Assembly (NCBI RefSeq): GCF_947491795.1
Contig: NZ_CANLKW010000001.1
Span: 310,001-374,000, forward strand
DNA: 64,000 bases
Direction of reading: 5' to 3'
Origin: an uncultured Roseobacter sp.
GTDB lineage: Bacteria; Pseudomonadota; Alphaproteobacteria; Rhodobacterales; Rhodobacteraceae
This document shows, in pieces, positions 54,949-64,000 of the stretch. Below the pieces are notes generated by a model. The model made no database searches. It was not told the origin of the DNA and saw nothing but the letters and a program-made list of their open reading frames with translations. Positions within the stretch are counted from its first letter, which is position 1, and every line of letters begins with the position of its first letter. Both the position numbers and the translations under genes were made by a program.

Positions 54949-55227
54949 GTGTGTCGTCCTTTTCTGGCGGCCACTTACCTGATCTGCAGGTCGGGCCGGC
55001 ATACTATGACACAGCGTTGCCGGGTGTTGCGCCGGGCAGGGCGGGACGTACCGGCATGCCAGGGTTCTGTTAAGAGTGATGAAGAAAGTCTGATCAGCAA
55101 CAATGTGGCGGGACTGTTGCGTATTCGTGCAAGATACCGGTCGGTGGTTTAAATACTGTTTATCCAATAGATACAATACTATCGGGAATGCCGGATATTA
55201 ACCAACAGGTAACTTAATGCACTTTTA

Positions 55228-55254
55228 GGTTGCATCAGAATTCTGAATGCAACC
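55228..55254. promoter_or_regulatory. 27-bp near-perfect palindrome (operator candidate)
   Basis: GGTTGCATCAGAATTCTGAATGCAACC; flanked by AATGCAC on both sides. Confidence 0.55.
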
Positions 55255-55282
55255 TTCAATGCACTGGTTACGGTAGGATAAG

Positions 55283-56446
55283 ATGACACACGAGGATTTC
55301 CCACAGGTCCGGCACAGGACAGCAGACGAAACGACGATACCCGACTGGGTTCCCGCTTCTGCACAGATGTATCTGGCCCATACAGAGGCCGGTCTGCCGA
55401 TACGGGCTCTGGCCCGGGCAGCGGGATGTCACGCTTCTACTGTTCTGCGCCAGATCCGGCGGATTGAAACGCGCCGCGACGACCCTCTGGTTGACGCGGC
55501 ACTGCGCACGCTGGGTGAAGTGCACTTTCACAGCCCGCGTTCCGACTTTGAGTATGAAAAGGATCCGTTACGCATGAGTTTTCAGGAAAAGATCACCTCT
55601 GAAGAGAGCACTTCCGACGACGCACTGCTGATGGCCGAAGCGCGCCGTGTGCTGCGCCGGTTGTGTGAAAAGGGCGCTGTTCTTGCAGTTGCCACTGATA
55701 TGGAAAAAGCCGTGATCGTGCGCGATGGCGCAGCAGGTCAGGCAACGCGCACAGGCGTTGTCGAGCGTTCGGTGGCCGAAGCCCTGGCGCTGAAAGACTG
55801 GATTACGCCGGCAAAGTCGGGACGCATCACGCGGTATTCGATCACCGCGGCGGGACGCACGGCGCTGGAAACAATGCTCGAGCAGGGGGATGATCAGCCT
55901 GTCCGCGGGTTCGCCGATGCCCAGGCCCCATTTGCAGATCAGCATCGCCAGTGGGGGGAAAAGACTCTGCCGGACGCAGATACAGGCCGCCCGCGCCGGA
56001 TGCGCTATAATCTGGCGGAAAGCCCGCTCACCGCACTGGCCCGACGCCGCGACAAGAACGGCGAGAACTTTCTCGGCGATGATCTTGTCACGGTCGGCGA
56101 ACGTCTGCGCGAAGACTTTGAGCTGGCGCAGATGGGGCCGCGCGTGACCCAGAACTGGGACCGGTTTCTGACGGCGGGCGGACACGGCAGCTATGTGCCG
56201 GACAGCGGCGTGGGGGACGGCCCGGCCAATGCGCGCAAACGTGTCGCAGATGCGCTGACAGATCTCGGGCCAGGGCTGTCGGATGTCGTGTTGCGCTGCT
56301 GCTGCCATCTTGAAGGGCTTGAAACAGCAGAGAAAAAGCTTGGCTGGTCGGCCCGCTCGGGCAAGATTGTCCTGCGCATCGCCCTGATGCGCCTGAAGCG
56401 TCACTATGATGAGACCGTCGGGCCTGGCGGGCCGCTTATCGGCTGA
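55283..56446 (+). CDS. HTH/DUF6456-like DNA-binding regulator
   Basis: N-terminal HTH (AGLPIRALARAAGCHASTVLRQIRRIETRRDDPLVDAAL) and C-terminal GPRVTQNWDRFLTAGGHGS...VLRCCCHLEGLETAEKKLGWSARSGKIVLRIALMRLKRHY. Family name from memory. Confidence 0.75.
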   Translation: MTHEDFPQVRHRTADETTIPDWVPASAQMYLAHTEAGLPIRALARAAGCHASTVLRQIRRIETRRDDPLVDAALRTLGEVHFHSPRSDFEYEKDPLRMSFQEKITSEESTSDDALLMAEARRVLRRLCEKGAVLAVATDMEKAVIVRDGAAGQATRTGVVERSVAEALALKDWITPAKSGRITRYSITAAGRTALETMLEQGDDQPVRGFADAQAPFADQHRQWGEKTLPDADTGRPRRMRYNLAESPLTALARRRDKNGENFLGDDLVTVGERLREDFELAQMGPRVTQNWDRFLTAGGHGSYVPDSGVGDGPANARKRVADALTDLGPGLSDVVLRCCCHLEGLETAEKKLGWSARSGKIVLRIALMRLKRHYDETVGPGGPLIG

Positions 56447-56557
56447 GCTCTGCTGTGTGTCTGGTGCAGGACGGCTATGCGCCCTGCGACAGACCCGCAG
56501 GTTGAACCGCGCCAGCGAAACGGGGTAGACAGGTGGAAATCCGAATGGAGGACCGTC

Positions 56558-57517
56558 ATGGCCACCCGCGACCTGAAAATCCCCGAGCAGCGCCACCCTG
56601 AAAAGGCGCGCCGGCCCGACAATCCGCAACCCAAAAAGCCGGACTGGATCCGCGTCAAGGCGCCGGGCGGTAAGGGCTATGCGGATACCGCAAAAATCAT
56701 GCGCGACAACAACCTGGTGACAGTCTGCGAAGAGGCGGGCTGCCCGAACGTCGGGGAATGCTGGAGCCAGGGTCACGCCACCATGATGATCATGGGCGAG
56801 GTCTGCACCCGCGCCTGTACGTTCTGCAATATCGCAACGGGCAAACCCCCCGAGGACCTCGATGCCTTTGAGCCTGGCCGTGTCGCACATGCGGTCGAAA
56901 AGCTCGGTCTGAACCATGTGGTCATTACCTCTGTGGACCGGGACGATATCGAGGACGGTGGCGCAGATCACTTTGCCCAGACCATCCGTGCGATCCGCCA
57001 CCGCAGCCCGGCAACAACAATCGAGATTCTGACACCCGACTTTATCCGCTGTGACCCTGCGGTCCTGGAGGTGGTGGTCGAGGCGCGGCCGGATGTGTTC
57101 AACCACAACCTGGAAACCGTGCCAGGGCTTTATCCGGAGGTGCGTCCGGGCGCGCGCTATTTCCATTCGCTGCGTCTGCTGCAGAGGGTCAAGGAACTTG
57201 ACCCGTCGATGTTCACCAAATCCGGCATCATGGTGGGACTGGGCGAAGACAGACAGGCCGTGGTTCAGGTGATGGAGGACATGCGTGCAGCAGATATCGA
57301 TTTCCTGACCGTCGGGCAGTATCTGCAACCGACGCCGAAACACCACCGCGTCGACCGTTTTGTGACGCCTGATGAGTTCAGGGCCTATGAAAAAGCGGCC
57401 TATGGCAAGGGGTTCCTGATGGTTTCGGCCACGCCGCTGACCCGGTCCTCCTATCACGCCGGTGATGATTTCGCGCGCCTGCGCGCGGCACGAAACCGCA
57501 AGCTGGGCCTCGGCTGA
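56558..57517 (+). CDS. lipA: lipoyl synthase
   Basis: [41 protein letters not shown] radical SAM and auxiliary cluster motifs; start 56558. Confidence 0.96.
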   Translation: MATRDLKIPEQRHPEKARRPDNPQPKKPDWIRVKAPGGKGYADTAKIMRDNNLVTVCEEAGCPNVGECWSQGHATMMIMGEVCTRACTFCNIATGKPPEDLDAFEPGRVAHAVEKLGLNHVVITSVDRDDIEDGGADHFAQTIRAIRHRSPATTIEILTPDFIRCDPAVLEVVVEARPDVFNHNLETVPGLYPEVRPGARYFHSLRLLQRVKELDPSMFTKSGIMVGLGEDRQAVVQVMEDMRAADIDFLTVGQYLQPTPKHHRVDRFVTPDEFRAYEKAAYGKGFLMVSATPLTRSSYHAGDDFARLRAARNRKLGLG

Positions 57518-57520
57518 GGG

Positions 57521-58411
57521 TCAGTTCACTGTTTCGATCCGCAACAGATATGCCGCCAGCGCCGCGCGGTCGGTCTCTGGCAGCTTTGCGAGGTTTTCGA
57601 TGACTGTGACCATATCGCCCCCGGCGCTGTCATAGTCCGGGGTCAGACCACTGGTGAAATAGGCCACCAGATCCGCCTCTGACCAGCCAAGGACGCCTGG
57701 CGTAATATTGGGAATACGACCTTTGCCTGTGGGCGATGGCGCGCCCGCAAGCCAGCGGTCACGGTCAAGCCCGCCCAGGCTGTCGCGCGCCGTATGGCAT
57801 TCCGTGCAGTGACCCAGTGCTTCAGCCAGGTAGCGCCCGCGCTCTTCCTCAGCGCTCAGATCACCCTGCAGGTGGAAATCTCCGCTCTGGTTCATCAGCT
57901 TCCACAACCCCAGACCCCGGCGGATACTGAACGGCAGACCCACGTCATGGGCTTTGCCTGGGACCTGTGACGCGGGCAGTGTCTGCATATAGGCCCACAG
58001 ATCGCCGATGTCGTCGCGGGTCATGAAAGCATAGGCGGTGTAGGGAAAGGCGGGATAGTAATGCTGGCCGTCCGGCGACACACCGGATTGCACTGCGCGT
58101 GTGAACTGGGCGGCGGTCCATCTACCGATGCCGGATGCCGGGTCCGGTGAAATGTTTGGCGCGTAAAACGTACCAAAGTCCGTGGCAAACGCCCTGCCGC
58201 CGGAAAGTACGGCAGGTTCTGCGTCATCAGCACCCGGTGCGACGTGGCACGAAGCACAGCCCGCAGCCGCAAACACCAGCGCACCGGCCTCTGCATCTGC
58301 TGACGGCAGCGTCTGGTCATCGGGCAGCGGATCTGGCCGCGTCAGCCACCAGAAAACCGCCGCGCCGAACAGCCCGGCTGTCAGGACAAGTCGAAACACA
58401 GCCCGCAGCAT
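57521..58411 (-). CDS. di-heme c-type cytochrome
   Basis: Two CXXCH motifs (CASCH, CTECH) and N-terminal membrane anchor/signal. Confidence 0.9.
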   Translation of the reverse strand: MLRAVFRLVLTAGLFGAAVFWWLTRPDPLPDDQTLPSADAEAGALVFAAAGCASCHVAPGADDAEPAVLSGGRAFATDFGTFYAPNISPDPASGIGRWTAAQFTRAVQSGVSPDGQHYYPAFPYTAYAFMTRDDIGDLWAYMQTLPASQVPGKAHDVGLPFSIRRGLGLWKLMNQSGDFHLQGDLSAEEERGRYLAEALGHCTECHTARDSLGGLDRDRWLAGAPSPTGKGRIPNITPGVLGWSEADLVAYFTSGLTPDYDSAGGDMVTVIENLAKLPETDRAALAAYLLRIETVN

Positions 58412-58422
58412 CTGCGGCCCGT

Positions 58423-58905
58423 TCAGTTTTTAGGGCCGCGATAGGCCTTGTGACACACGCCGCAGCTTTCGCCTGCCGCCTTCATGGCGGCCTGAAGGGC
58501 AGCAAGGTCCTGCCCTGCGACTGCAACCAGGCCATCTGCAGCAGTTTCAAGCCCCGTTGCGGCTTTTTCAAAGCCGGCAGCATCGCTCCAGATCTCCGCT
58601 TTGGCCCGCGTATCGGGTACATCACCCTGGATTGACCCTTCAACCCACAGAAGACTGCGGTCAAGACGGGCAACACTGGCCAGACTTTCGGCTGCTGCCG
58701 ATGCCCTGGCGGTGTCAAATTCTATCTGGCCCTTGGCCATGCCACCGAGGATGCCCATGTTGTGGGAAATCAGCGTCATCTGTGCCTTTCGTGCTTTGAT
58801 TGCGGCGGCCATGTCTTTGTCTGCGTGACCGTCGCCAAGCGCACTGCCCACGGCAGCCGTCAGCACAAGTGCACTGATGAGCGGGATAATTGTCAGTTTT
58901 TTCAT
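58423..58905 (-). CDS. cytochrome c' / c556-like protein
   Basis: Signal peptide; C-terminal CGVCHKAYR heme motif; four-helix bundle-like composition. Confidence 0.88.
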   Translation of the reverse strand: MKKLTIIPLISALVLTAAVGSALGDGHADKDMAAAIKARKAQMTLISHNMGILGGMAKGQIEFDTARASAAAESLASVARLDRSLLWVEGSIQGDVPDTRAKAEIWSDAAGFEKAATGLETAADGLVAVAGQDLAALQAAMKAAGESCGVCHKAYRGPKN

Positions 58906-59144
58906 GAATTTATCTCCTGGAACCCTGTAGATTTCAGCGCACTGATCCGAAGCGTAGCACAGTCTGCACGACAGTATAGGGTGGAATGTTACGGTCGAGT
59001 GATTGTGATCTGCGCATCACGGCCAATCCCGACGCGCTTCCGTTTACATACAGACACCAAAGGAATCACCCGCGCACGGAGGATTTATAGGGTGATTGAC
59101 TGTACTGACCCGGTCACAAAGCGCTGGAAACCGCCGGCACAGGG

Positions 59145-59687
59145 TTATGTATCCGTAAACCGCACAGAGCCGATAAAGGGCAGATTGCGGTTACGCTGGG
59201 CGAAATCAATCCCATAGCCAACCACAAACTCATCGGGGATCTCAAAACCGGTCCAGTCGGCTTTGAAGTCCACCTCGCGCCGCGTGGGTTTGTCCAGCAG
59301 GGCAATGGATTTAAGGCGGGCGGGCTGGCGGCTTTTCAGCAGGTTGGTCACATGGTTCAGCGTGTGTCCGGTATCGACGATATCCTCGACCACCAGCACA
59401 TCGCGGCCCTCGATCGCCCCCCGCAGGTCCTTGAGAATACGCACCTCGCGGCTGCTTTCCATCCCGTCGCCATAGCTGGACGCCTCAAGAAAATCGACCT
59501 CGATGGGCAGATCCAGCTCCCGCACCAGATCAGCAATAAAGACGAAGCTGCCCCGCAAAAGGCCAACAACGATCAGCTTGTCCGTATCGCCGAATTCCGA
59601 ATGGATTTCCCGGCACAGGCTTTCGATCCGTGCCGCGATGGACTTGGCTGAAATCATCTCATCTATGACATATGGACGCGCAGACAT
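59145..59687 (-). CDS. hpt: hypoxanthine phosphoribosyltransferase
   Basis: [71 protein letters not shown]; start 59687. Confidence 0.94.
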   Translation of the reverse strand: MSARPYVIDEMISAKSIAARIESLCREIHSEFGDTDKLIVVGLLRGSFVFIADLVRELDLPIEVDFLEASSYGDGMESSREVRILKDLRGAIEGRDVLVVEDIVDTGHTLNHVTNLLKSRQPARLKSIALLDKPTRREVDFKADWTGFEIPDEFVVGYGIDFAQRNRNLPFIGSVRFTDT

Positions 59688-59756
59688 CTGAAAGACCTTG
59701 ATCTTGGGGTTGGGACATAGGACACGGATGGCTAACCTCTGAGACACGACAAAGCA

Positions 59757-60206
59757 ATGCCGACACATTCTGAAACCCGCAAACTGCCCTACAGCGCGCA
59801 ACAGATGTATGACCTGGTTGCCGATGTGGCCCGCTATCCGGAATTTCTGCCCTGGTGTTCCGCCGCCCGTATCCGGTCTGTAACGCCGCAGGGTGATCAG
59901 GAGATCATGGAAGCCGACCTGGTGATCAGTTTCCGGGTGTTCCGCGAGCGTTTTACCAGCCGTGTAGAGCTGACACCGGGTGCTCATAAGATCGATACCG
60001 AATACCTGGACGGTCCGTTCAGGTATATGAAATCCAACTGGATTTTCCGGGATTGCGAGGGCGGCTGCGAGGTCGATTTTTTTGTCGATTTTGCATTTCG
60101 CAACATGATCCTGCAGCGTCTTATCGGCGTGGTGTTCAACGAAGCCATGCAGCGTATTGTAAGGGCGTTTGAGGCGCGTGCGCGTGATCTTTATGGCCCG
60201 TCATGA
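59757..60206 (+). CDS. type II toxin-antitoxin RatA/COQ10 START-domain family protein
   Basis: [31 protein letters not shown]...[35 protein letters not shown]. Confidence 0.88.
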   Translation: MPTHSETRKLPYSAQQMYDLVADVARYPEFLPWCSAARIRSVTPQGDQEIMEADLVISFRVFRERFTSRVELTPGAHKIDTEYLDGPFRYMKSNWIFRDCEGGCEVDFFVDFAFRNMILQRLIGVVFNEAMQRIVRAFEARARDLYGPS

Positions 60207-61486
60207 GTATCACTGACAGTCTCATCGATCTGGCGCAGGGCCCTTGCGACGCTGACGCGCTGCGGATGATGGAACTGTCGCTTTTTGACTGGGCGGTCTG
60301 CGGTATCGCGGGTGCGCGTGATCCTGCTTTTGCCGGGTTTCGGGAAGCCGCACGTGCCGCCTCGTCCCTGGGGCGTTCGACCCTGTTCGGTGGCGGGACG
60401 GCATCCGCAGCGACGGCAGCGCTGATCAACGGAACACTCAGCCATGCGCTGGATTATGACGACACGCATTTTGCGCATATCGGACACCCGTCTGTTGCCG
60501 TGGTGCCCGCCGTCCTGGCGCTGGCCCACGAACGGGGTGCTGGTTTTGACGACATGGTTCAGGCGGCGCTGACCGGGGTCGAAGCTTCCGTTCTGGTCGG
60601 CACGTGGCTGGGGCGGGGGCACTATCAGACAGGCTTTCATCAGACGGCCACTGCCGGTGCCTTTGGCGCGACCCTCGGAGCCGCCCGCCTTTGCAGTGCG
60701 TCGCCAGAGCAGACACGCATGGCGCTGGGGCTCTGCGCCTCCATGGCCTCCGGGCTGAAATCACAGTTTGGCACTATGGCCAAACCACTGAACGCCGGTC
60801 TGGCGGCGCGCACCGGTGTGGAAGCAGTATTGTGGGCTCAGGTTGGCATGACAGCTGCCGCAGACGGGCTGGCCGGGCCGCTTGGGTTTGGCGAAACGCA
60901 TCACGGCGCCGCCGAAGATGCCGTGGTGCCTGAACCGGGTCAGCCGTCTTGCGCCATTCTGGACATCAGCCACAAGTTTCACGCCTGCTGCCATGGGCTG
61001 CACGCCATGCTGGAAGCCATATCGCAGATCAATTGCGACCTGCAGGGCATTGAAAGTGTGGATATTTTCACTCATCCCCGCTGGATGACGGTCTGCAATC
61101 AGACGGCACCTGACACGGGACTTGGTGTCAAGTTTTCCTATGCGCATACGGCGGCCATGGCCCTGAGCGGCATTTCAACCGCCGCTGTTGAGAATTTCTC
61201 GGATCGGGTGGCAAGGTCGCCGGAGCTGATCGCACTCCGCCGGAAAGTGCGGGTTCATGCAGATGAGACGCTGACGGAAATGCAGGCGCGGGTGGAAATA
61301 AGATGTTCCGGTGGCAGCCTGCAGAGTGCTGCGCATGACCTGGCAGCCCCCATGCCGCTGGCAGACCGACAGGCGCGCCTGCAGCAAAAGGCCGGTGATC
61401 TTGTCGGCGCACCCTGTGCGTCGGATCTGTGGCAGGCGGTGCAAACCCGCGATCTGGAGTTGTTTACAAAGTCGTTGTGCCGTTAG
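60203..61486 (+). CDS. MmgE/PrpD family protein
   Basis: ALINGTLSHALDYDDTHFAHIGHPSVAVVPAVLALAHERGAGFDDMVQAALTGVEASVLVG. Confidence 0.9.
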   Translation: MSITDSLIDLAQGPCDADALRMMELSLFDWAVCGIAGARDPAFAGFREAARAASSLGRSTLFGGGTASAATAALINGTLSHALDYDDTHFAHIGHPSVAVVPAVLALAHERGAGFDDMVQAALTGVEASVLVGTWLGRGHYQTGFHQTATAGAFGATLGAARLCSASPEQTRMALGLCASMASGLKSQFGTMAKPLNAGLAARTGVEAVLWAQVGMTAAADGLAGPLGFGETHHGAAEDAVVPEPGQPSCAILDISHKFHACCHGLHAMLEAISQINCDLQGIESVDIFTHPRWMTVCNQTAPDTGLGVKFSYAHTAAMALSGISTAAVENFSDRVARSPELIALRRKVRVHADETLTEMQARVEIRCSGGSLQSAAHDLAAPMPLADRQARLQQKAGDLVGAPCASDLWQAVQTRDLELFTKSLCR

Positions 61487-61980
61487 CGTGGCTGCTCTGT
61501 ATTCAGCGTTTTCAGGATCAGTTTCAGCGCGTGGTCCCGGGCCGCCGCGCGGACCTTGCCCCGACCCAGAGCGCCGAATTCAACGGTTTCGGTTTGCAGG
61601 TTGTCTGGCGTCGAGATCCCAAAGCACACGCGCCCCTCTGGCTTGAACTCTGAACCGCCCGGGCCGGCAATGCCGGTCACAGAGACTGCCAGTCCGGCAT
61701 GGGACGCGGCGCGCGCACCACGCGCCATCTCTGCGGCGACGTCCTCGGAAACGGCGCCAAACCGCTCCAGTGTTTTTTCTGATACGCCGATCATCTCGGT
61801 TTTGGCGGCGTTTGTATAGGTGACGAACCCACGCTCCACGACTGCGGAGGCACCGGGAATGTCAGTCAGGGCGGCAGCAATCATACCACCCGTACAGCTT
61901 TCGGCCGTCACGATCATCACGTCCTGCTGGCGGGCGTGTTCAATCACCTGATGCGCAAGGCCGGGTTCATCCGACGCCAT
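61483..61980 (-). CDS. CinA family protein (nicotinamide-nucleotide amidohydrolase domain)
   Basis: VMIVTAESCTGGMIAAALTDIPGASAVVERGFVTYTNAAKTEMIGVS...VSVTGIAGPGG; start 61980. Confidence 0.92.
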   Translation of the reverse strand: MASDEPGLAHQVIEHARQQDVMIVTAESCTGGMIAAALTDIPGASAVVERGFVTYTNAAKTEMIGVSEKTLERFGAVSEDVAAEMARGARAASHAGLAVSVTGIAGPGGSEFKPEGRVCFGISTPDNLQTETVEFGALGRGKVRAAARDHALKLILKTLNTEQPR

Positions 61981-62461
61981 GATAAAGCCCCGCAAGAACA
62001 AGAACACCAACGGCTGCAAAAATACCGGCAATAACATCATCCAGCATAACACCCAGCGCATCGCCGCGCCTGTCGGCCCAGCCGATGGGGCCGGGTTTCC
62101 AGATGTCGAAAAGGCGGAACAGCGCAAAGGCTGCGATCCAGCCGGGCCACATGACAAGGATGTTCAGCCCCATGCTCCATGCGGCCCATGACAACGGCAG
62201 GAGTGCGATCCACTGGCCCACAAGTTCATCGATTACGATTTCGGAGGGATCGTGATCTGCACTGTCCCGGGTCATAACCGTTGTGGCCCACCAGCCTTTG
62301 GAAAACGCGGCGACAATCCCGAGCAGCAGCAGCGGAAAGCCCCCCAGAACATGCACCAGCCAGCCCCAGGGCAGGGCAACCAGAGACCCCCACGTGCCCG
62401 GCGCAGGCCGGATATACCCAACACCAAGCACCGTGCCGGTCAGTTGCGCCAGCCGCTTCAT
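61967..62461 (-). CDS. pgpA: phosphatidylglycerophosphatase A
   Basis: [23 protein letters not shown]...[20 protein letters not shown]...[18 protein letters not shown]. Confidence 0.93.
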   Translation of the reverse strand: MKRLAQLTGTVLGVGYIRPAPGTWGSLVALPWGWLVHVLGGFPLLLLGIVAAFSKGWWATTVMTRDSADHDPSEIVIDELVGQWIALLPLSWAAWSMGLNILVMWPGWIAAFALFRLFDIWKPGPIGWADRRGDALGVMLDDVIAGIFAAVGVLVLAGLYHGVG

Positions 62462-62937
62462 GGTTTCACCAGGGCCGCTGTAGCCAGACAGGCAATGCCT
62501 TCGCCGCGCCCGGTAAAACCAAGGCGTTCCGACGTTGTCGCCTTGACCGATACCCGGTCTGCGTCAAGATCCAGCAGACGGGCCAGTTCGGCCCGCATCC
62601 CCGCGGCATGGGGGCCGATCTTCGGAAACTCGCACACCAGCGTGCAGTCAATATTGCTGATGTCATATCCCATGGAGCGCGCCAGACGGGCCGCGTGCAA
62701 CAGGAAAATCTCGCTCGCGGCACCTTTCCATTGCGGATCGCTGGGCGGGAAATGCTGGCCTATATCACCCCGGGCGAGAGCGCCATAGATGGCATCGGTC
62801 ACGGTATGCATACCGACGTCCGCATCAGAATGACCGACCAGCCCCTGTGAATGCGGGATCCGGACACCACACAGGACAACATGATCGCCCGGTCCAAAGG
62901 CGTGTACGTCAAATCCGTTACCCAGTCTGATGTCCAT
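62458..62937 (-). CDS. ispF: 2-C-methyl-D-erythritol 2,4-cyclodiphosphate synthase
   Basis: [68 protein letters not shown]. Confidence 0.95.
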   Translation of the reverse strand: MDIRLGNGFDVHAFGPGDHVVLCGVRIPHSQGLVGHSDADVGMHTVTDAIYGALARGDIGQHFPPSDPQWKGAASEIFLLHAARLARSMGYDISNIDCTLVCEFPKIGPHAAGMRAELARLLDLDADRVSVKATTSERLGFTGRGEGIACLATAALVKP

Positions 62938-63592
62938 CGCGTGCCCTCAGTATCCGTTCAGCCCGGGCAAAATCCGCAGGCATTGTTATTTTGAGATTAT
63001 CCTCATCTCCGGGTGTTATCGATACCCGGTGGCCGTTCAGTCTGGCCAGTGCCACGTCATCGTCCGCACCCTGGGGGTGATCACGATGTGCCGCCAGGAT
63101 TTTGGTCAGATCGAAGCCCTGTGGCGTCTGCGCCCGGAACAGCCCCGTCCGGTCGGCCGTGCCTGTGACAAGGCCATCCGCGCCGGTCCAGAGCGCATCC
63201 ACCACCGGAACGGCAGGTGCCGCAGCCTGCGCTGTCTCCAGTGCTGCCAGAACGCCGTCAATCACCTCTGAAGACACACAGGGCCGCGCTGCGTCATGTA
63301 TCAGAACCCGCTGAACGCGGTCTTCGAGAGCTGCAAGACCGGCCAGAACAGATGCGCTGCGCGTGTCGCCGCCGGAAACGACGAGAAGACCCGGCATGTC
63401 AGGCCAGGGAGCTGCCGGGCTGTCGTCCGGGTGCACCACAAGGACAAGCTGATCAATCCCCGGATGACGCTGGAAAGCCCGCAGGCTGTGGGCGGCAACA
63501 GTCTCCCCCAGCAGCGGTCGCCACTGCTTGGGCACACCGCCGCCTGCACGCGACCCGCGCCCGGCTGCGACGATGACGGCTGCTGTCTTCAT
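62918..63592 (-). CDS. ispD: 2-C-methyl-D-erythritol 4-phosphate cytidylyltransferase
   Basis: [29 protein letters not shown]...[21 protein letters not shown]; start 63592. Confidence 0.94.
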   Translation of the reverse strand: MKTAAVIVAAGRGSRAGGGVPKQWRPLLGETVAAHSLRAFQRHPGIDQLVLVVHPDDSPAAPWPDMPGLLVVSGGDTRSASVLAGLAALEDRVQRVLIHDAARPCVSSEVIDGVLAALETAQAAAPAVPVVDALWTGADGLVTGTADRTGLFRAQTPQGFDLTKILAAHRDHPQGADDDVALARLNGHRVSITPGDEDNLKITMPADFARAERILRARDGHQTG

Positions 63593-63772
63593 GTGGCCCC
63601 CGGATGTTCCCGCCACCTGTCTATGGCTTTGGTCCGGCTGTGGCAATCGTCCCGGGTGACTGCTTAAAAAACAGGCACTGTTGCCTCAGAGGTACAGCTT
63701 TTGCCCGGCTATTATTGAGAAAACGCTTTAAAATTGATAGGTCAGGTGCACTTGCACAAGGATTAAGCACGC

Positions 63773-64000
63773 ATGGCAATCGCGCCACCCTTTGAGATGA
63801 CGCCACCGGTTCTGCTCGCGCCGATGGCCGGAATCACCGATCTGCCGTTCCGCGAACTGGTGTCCGGCTTTGGTGCGGGACTTGTCGTGTCAGAAATGGT
63901 GGCGAGCCACGATATGCTCAATGCCCGGCCCGGCAGCCGTGAAAAGGCAGAGCTGGGGCTGGGACGCACAGGCACAGCAGTCCAGCTGGCGGGGCGCGAG
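63773..64000 (+). CDS. dusB: tRNA dihydrouridine synthase DusB (3' truncated by window)
   Basis: PPVLLAPMAGITDLPFRELVSGFGAGLVVSEMVASHDML; open to the window end. Confidence 0.9.
   Translation, partial: MAIAPPFEMTPPVLLAPMAGITDLPFRELVSGFGAGLVVSEMVASHDMLNARPGSREKAELGLGRTGTAVQLAGRE

Noticed and set aside
55568-57457. 629-aa minus-strand ORF
   Set aside because: Antisense to the DUF6456-like gene and lipA; Arg/His/Gln-rich shadow ORF.

Overview
This 64 kb window reads as a chromosomal core segment of a high-GC alphaproteobacterium, most likely Rhodobacteraceae/Roseobacter group. Lineage is inferred from gene content and order: sciP-ctrA, lpxI, DUF1127/MocR, DUF6456/DUF6477. I see no rRNA, tRNA, CRISPR array, transposase, integrase or prophage. 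Main blocks: aroK-aroB; ssb; a Dpp/Opp-type ABC transporter without a local substrate-binding protein; miaA; the envelope cluster pyrH-frr-uppS-cdsA-dxr-rseP-bamA-skp-fabZ-lpxA-lpxI-lpxB (no lpxD inside); mnmA; sciP-ctrA; ligA-recG; a soluble chemoreceptor; hisI, gluQ, trmFO; a MocR/DUF1127 divergent pair; rplM-rpsI; a truncated-globin/class III cyclase pair; ppk2; metA; guaA; an MttB-family methyltransferase; lipA; two c-type cytochromes; hpt; cinA-pgpA-ispF-ispD; partial dusB. The leads most worth following are: (1) an unannotated 42-aa single-TM microprotein (30636-30764) directly downstream of a perfect alphaproteobacterial SOS-box pattern GTTC-N7-GTTC, suggesting a SidA-like SOS-induced membrane microprotein; (2) a group 1 truncated globin overlapping by 4 nt a PAS-helix-class III cyclase, which looks like a split heme-sensor/cyclase system; (3) a 27-bp near-perfect palindrome between the DUF6477-like and DUF6456-like genes; (4) a possible H-type pseudoknot upstream of metA; (5) operator-like repeats in the MocR/DUF1127 intergenic region. 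All calls come from reading the sequence and the supplied ORF track; no database search was run.
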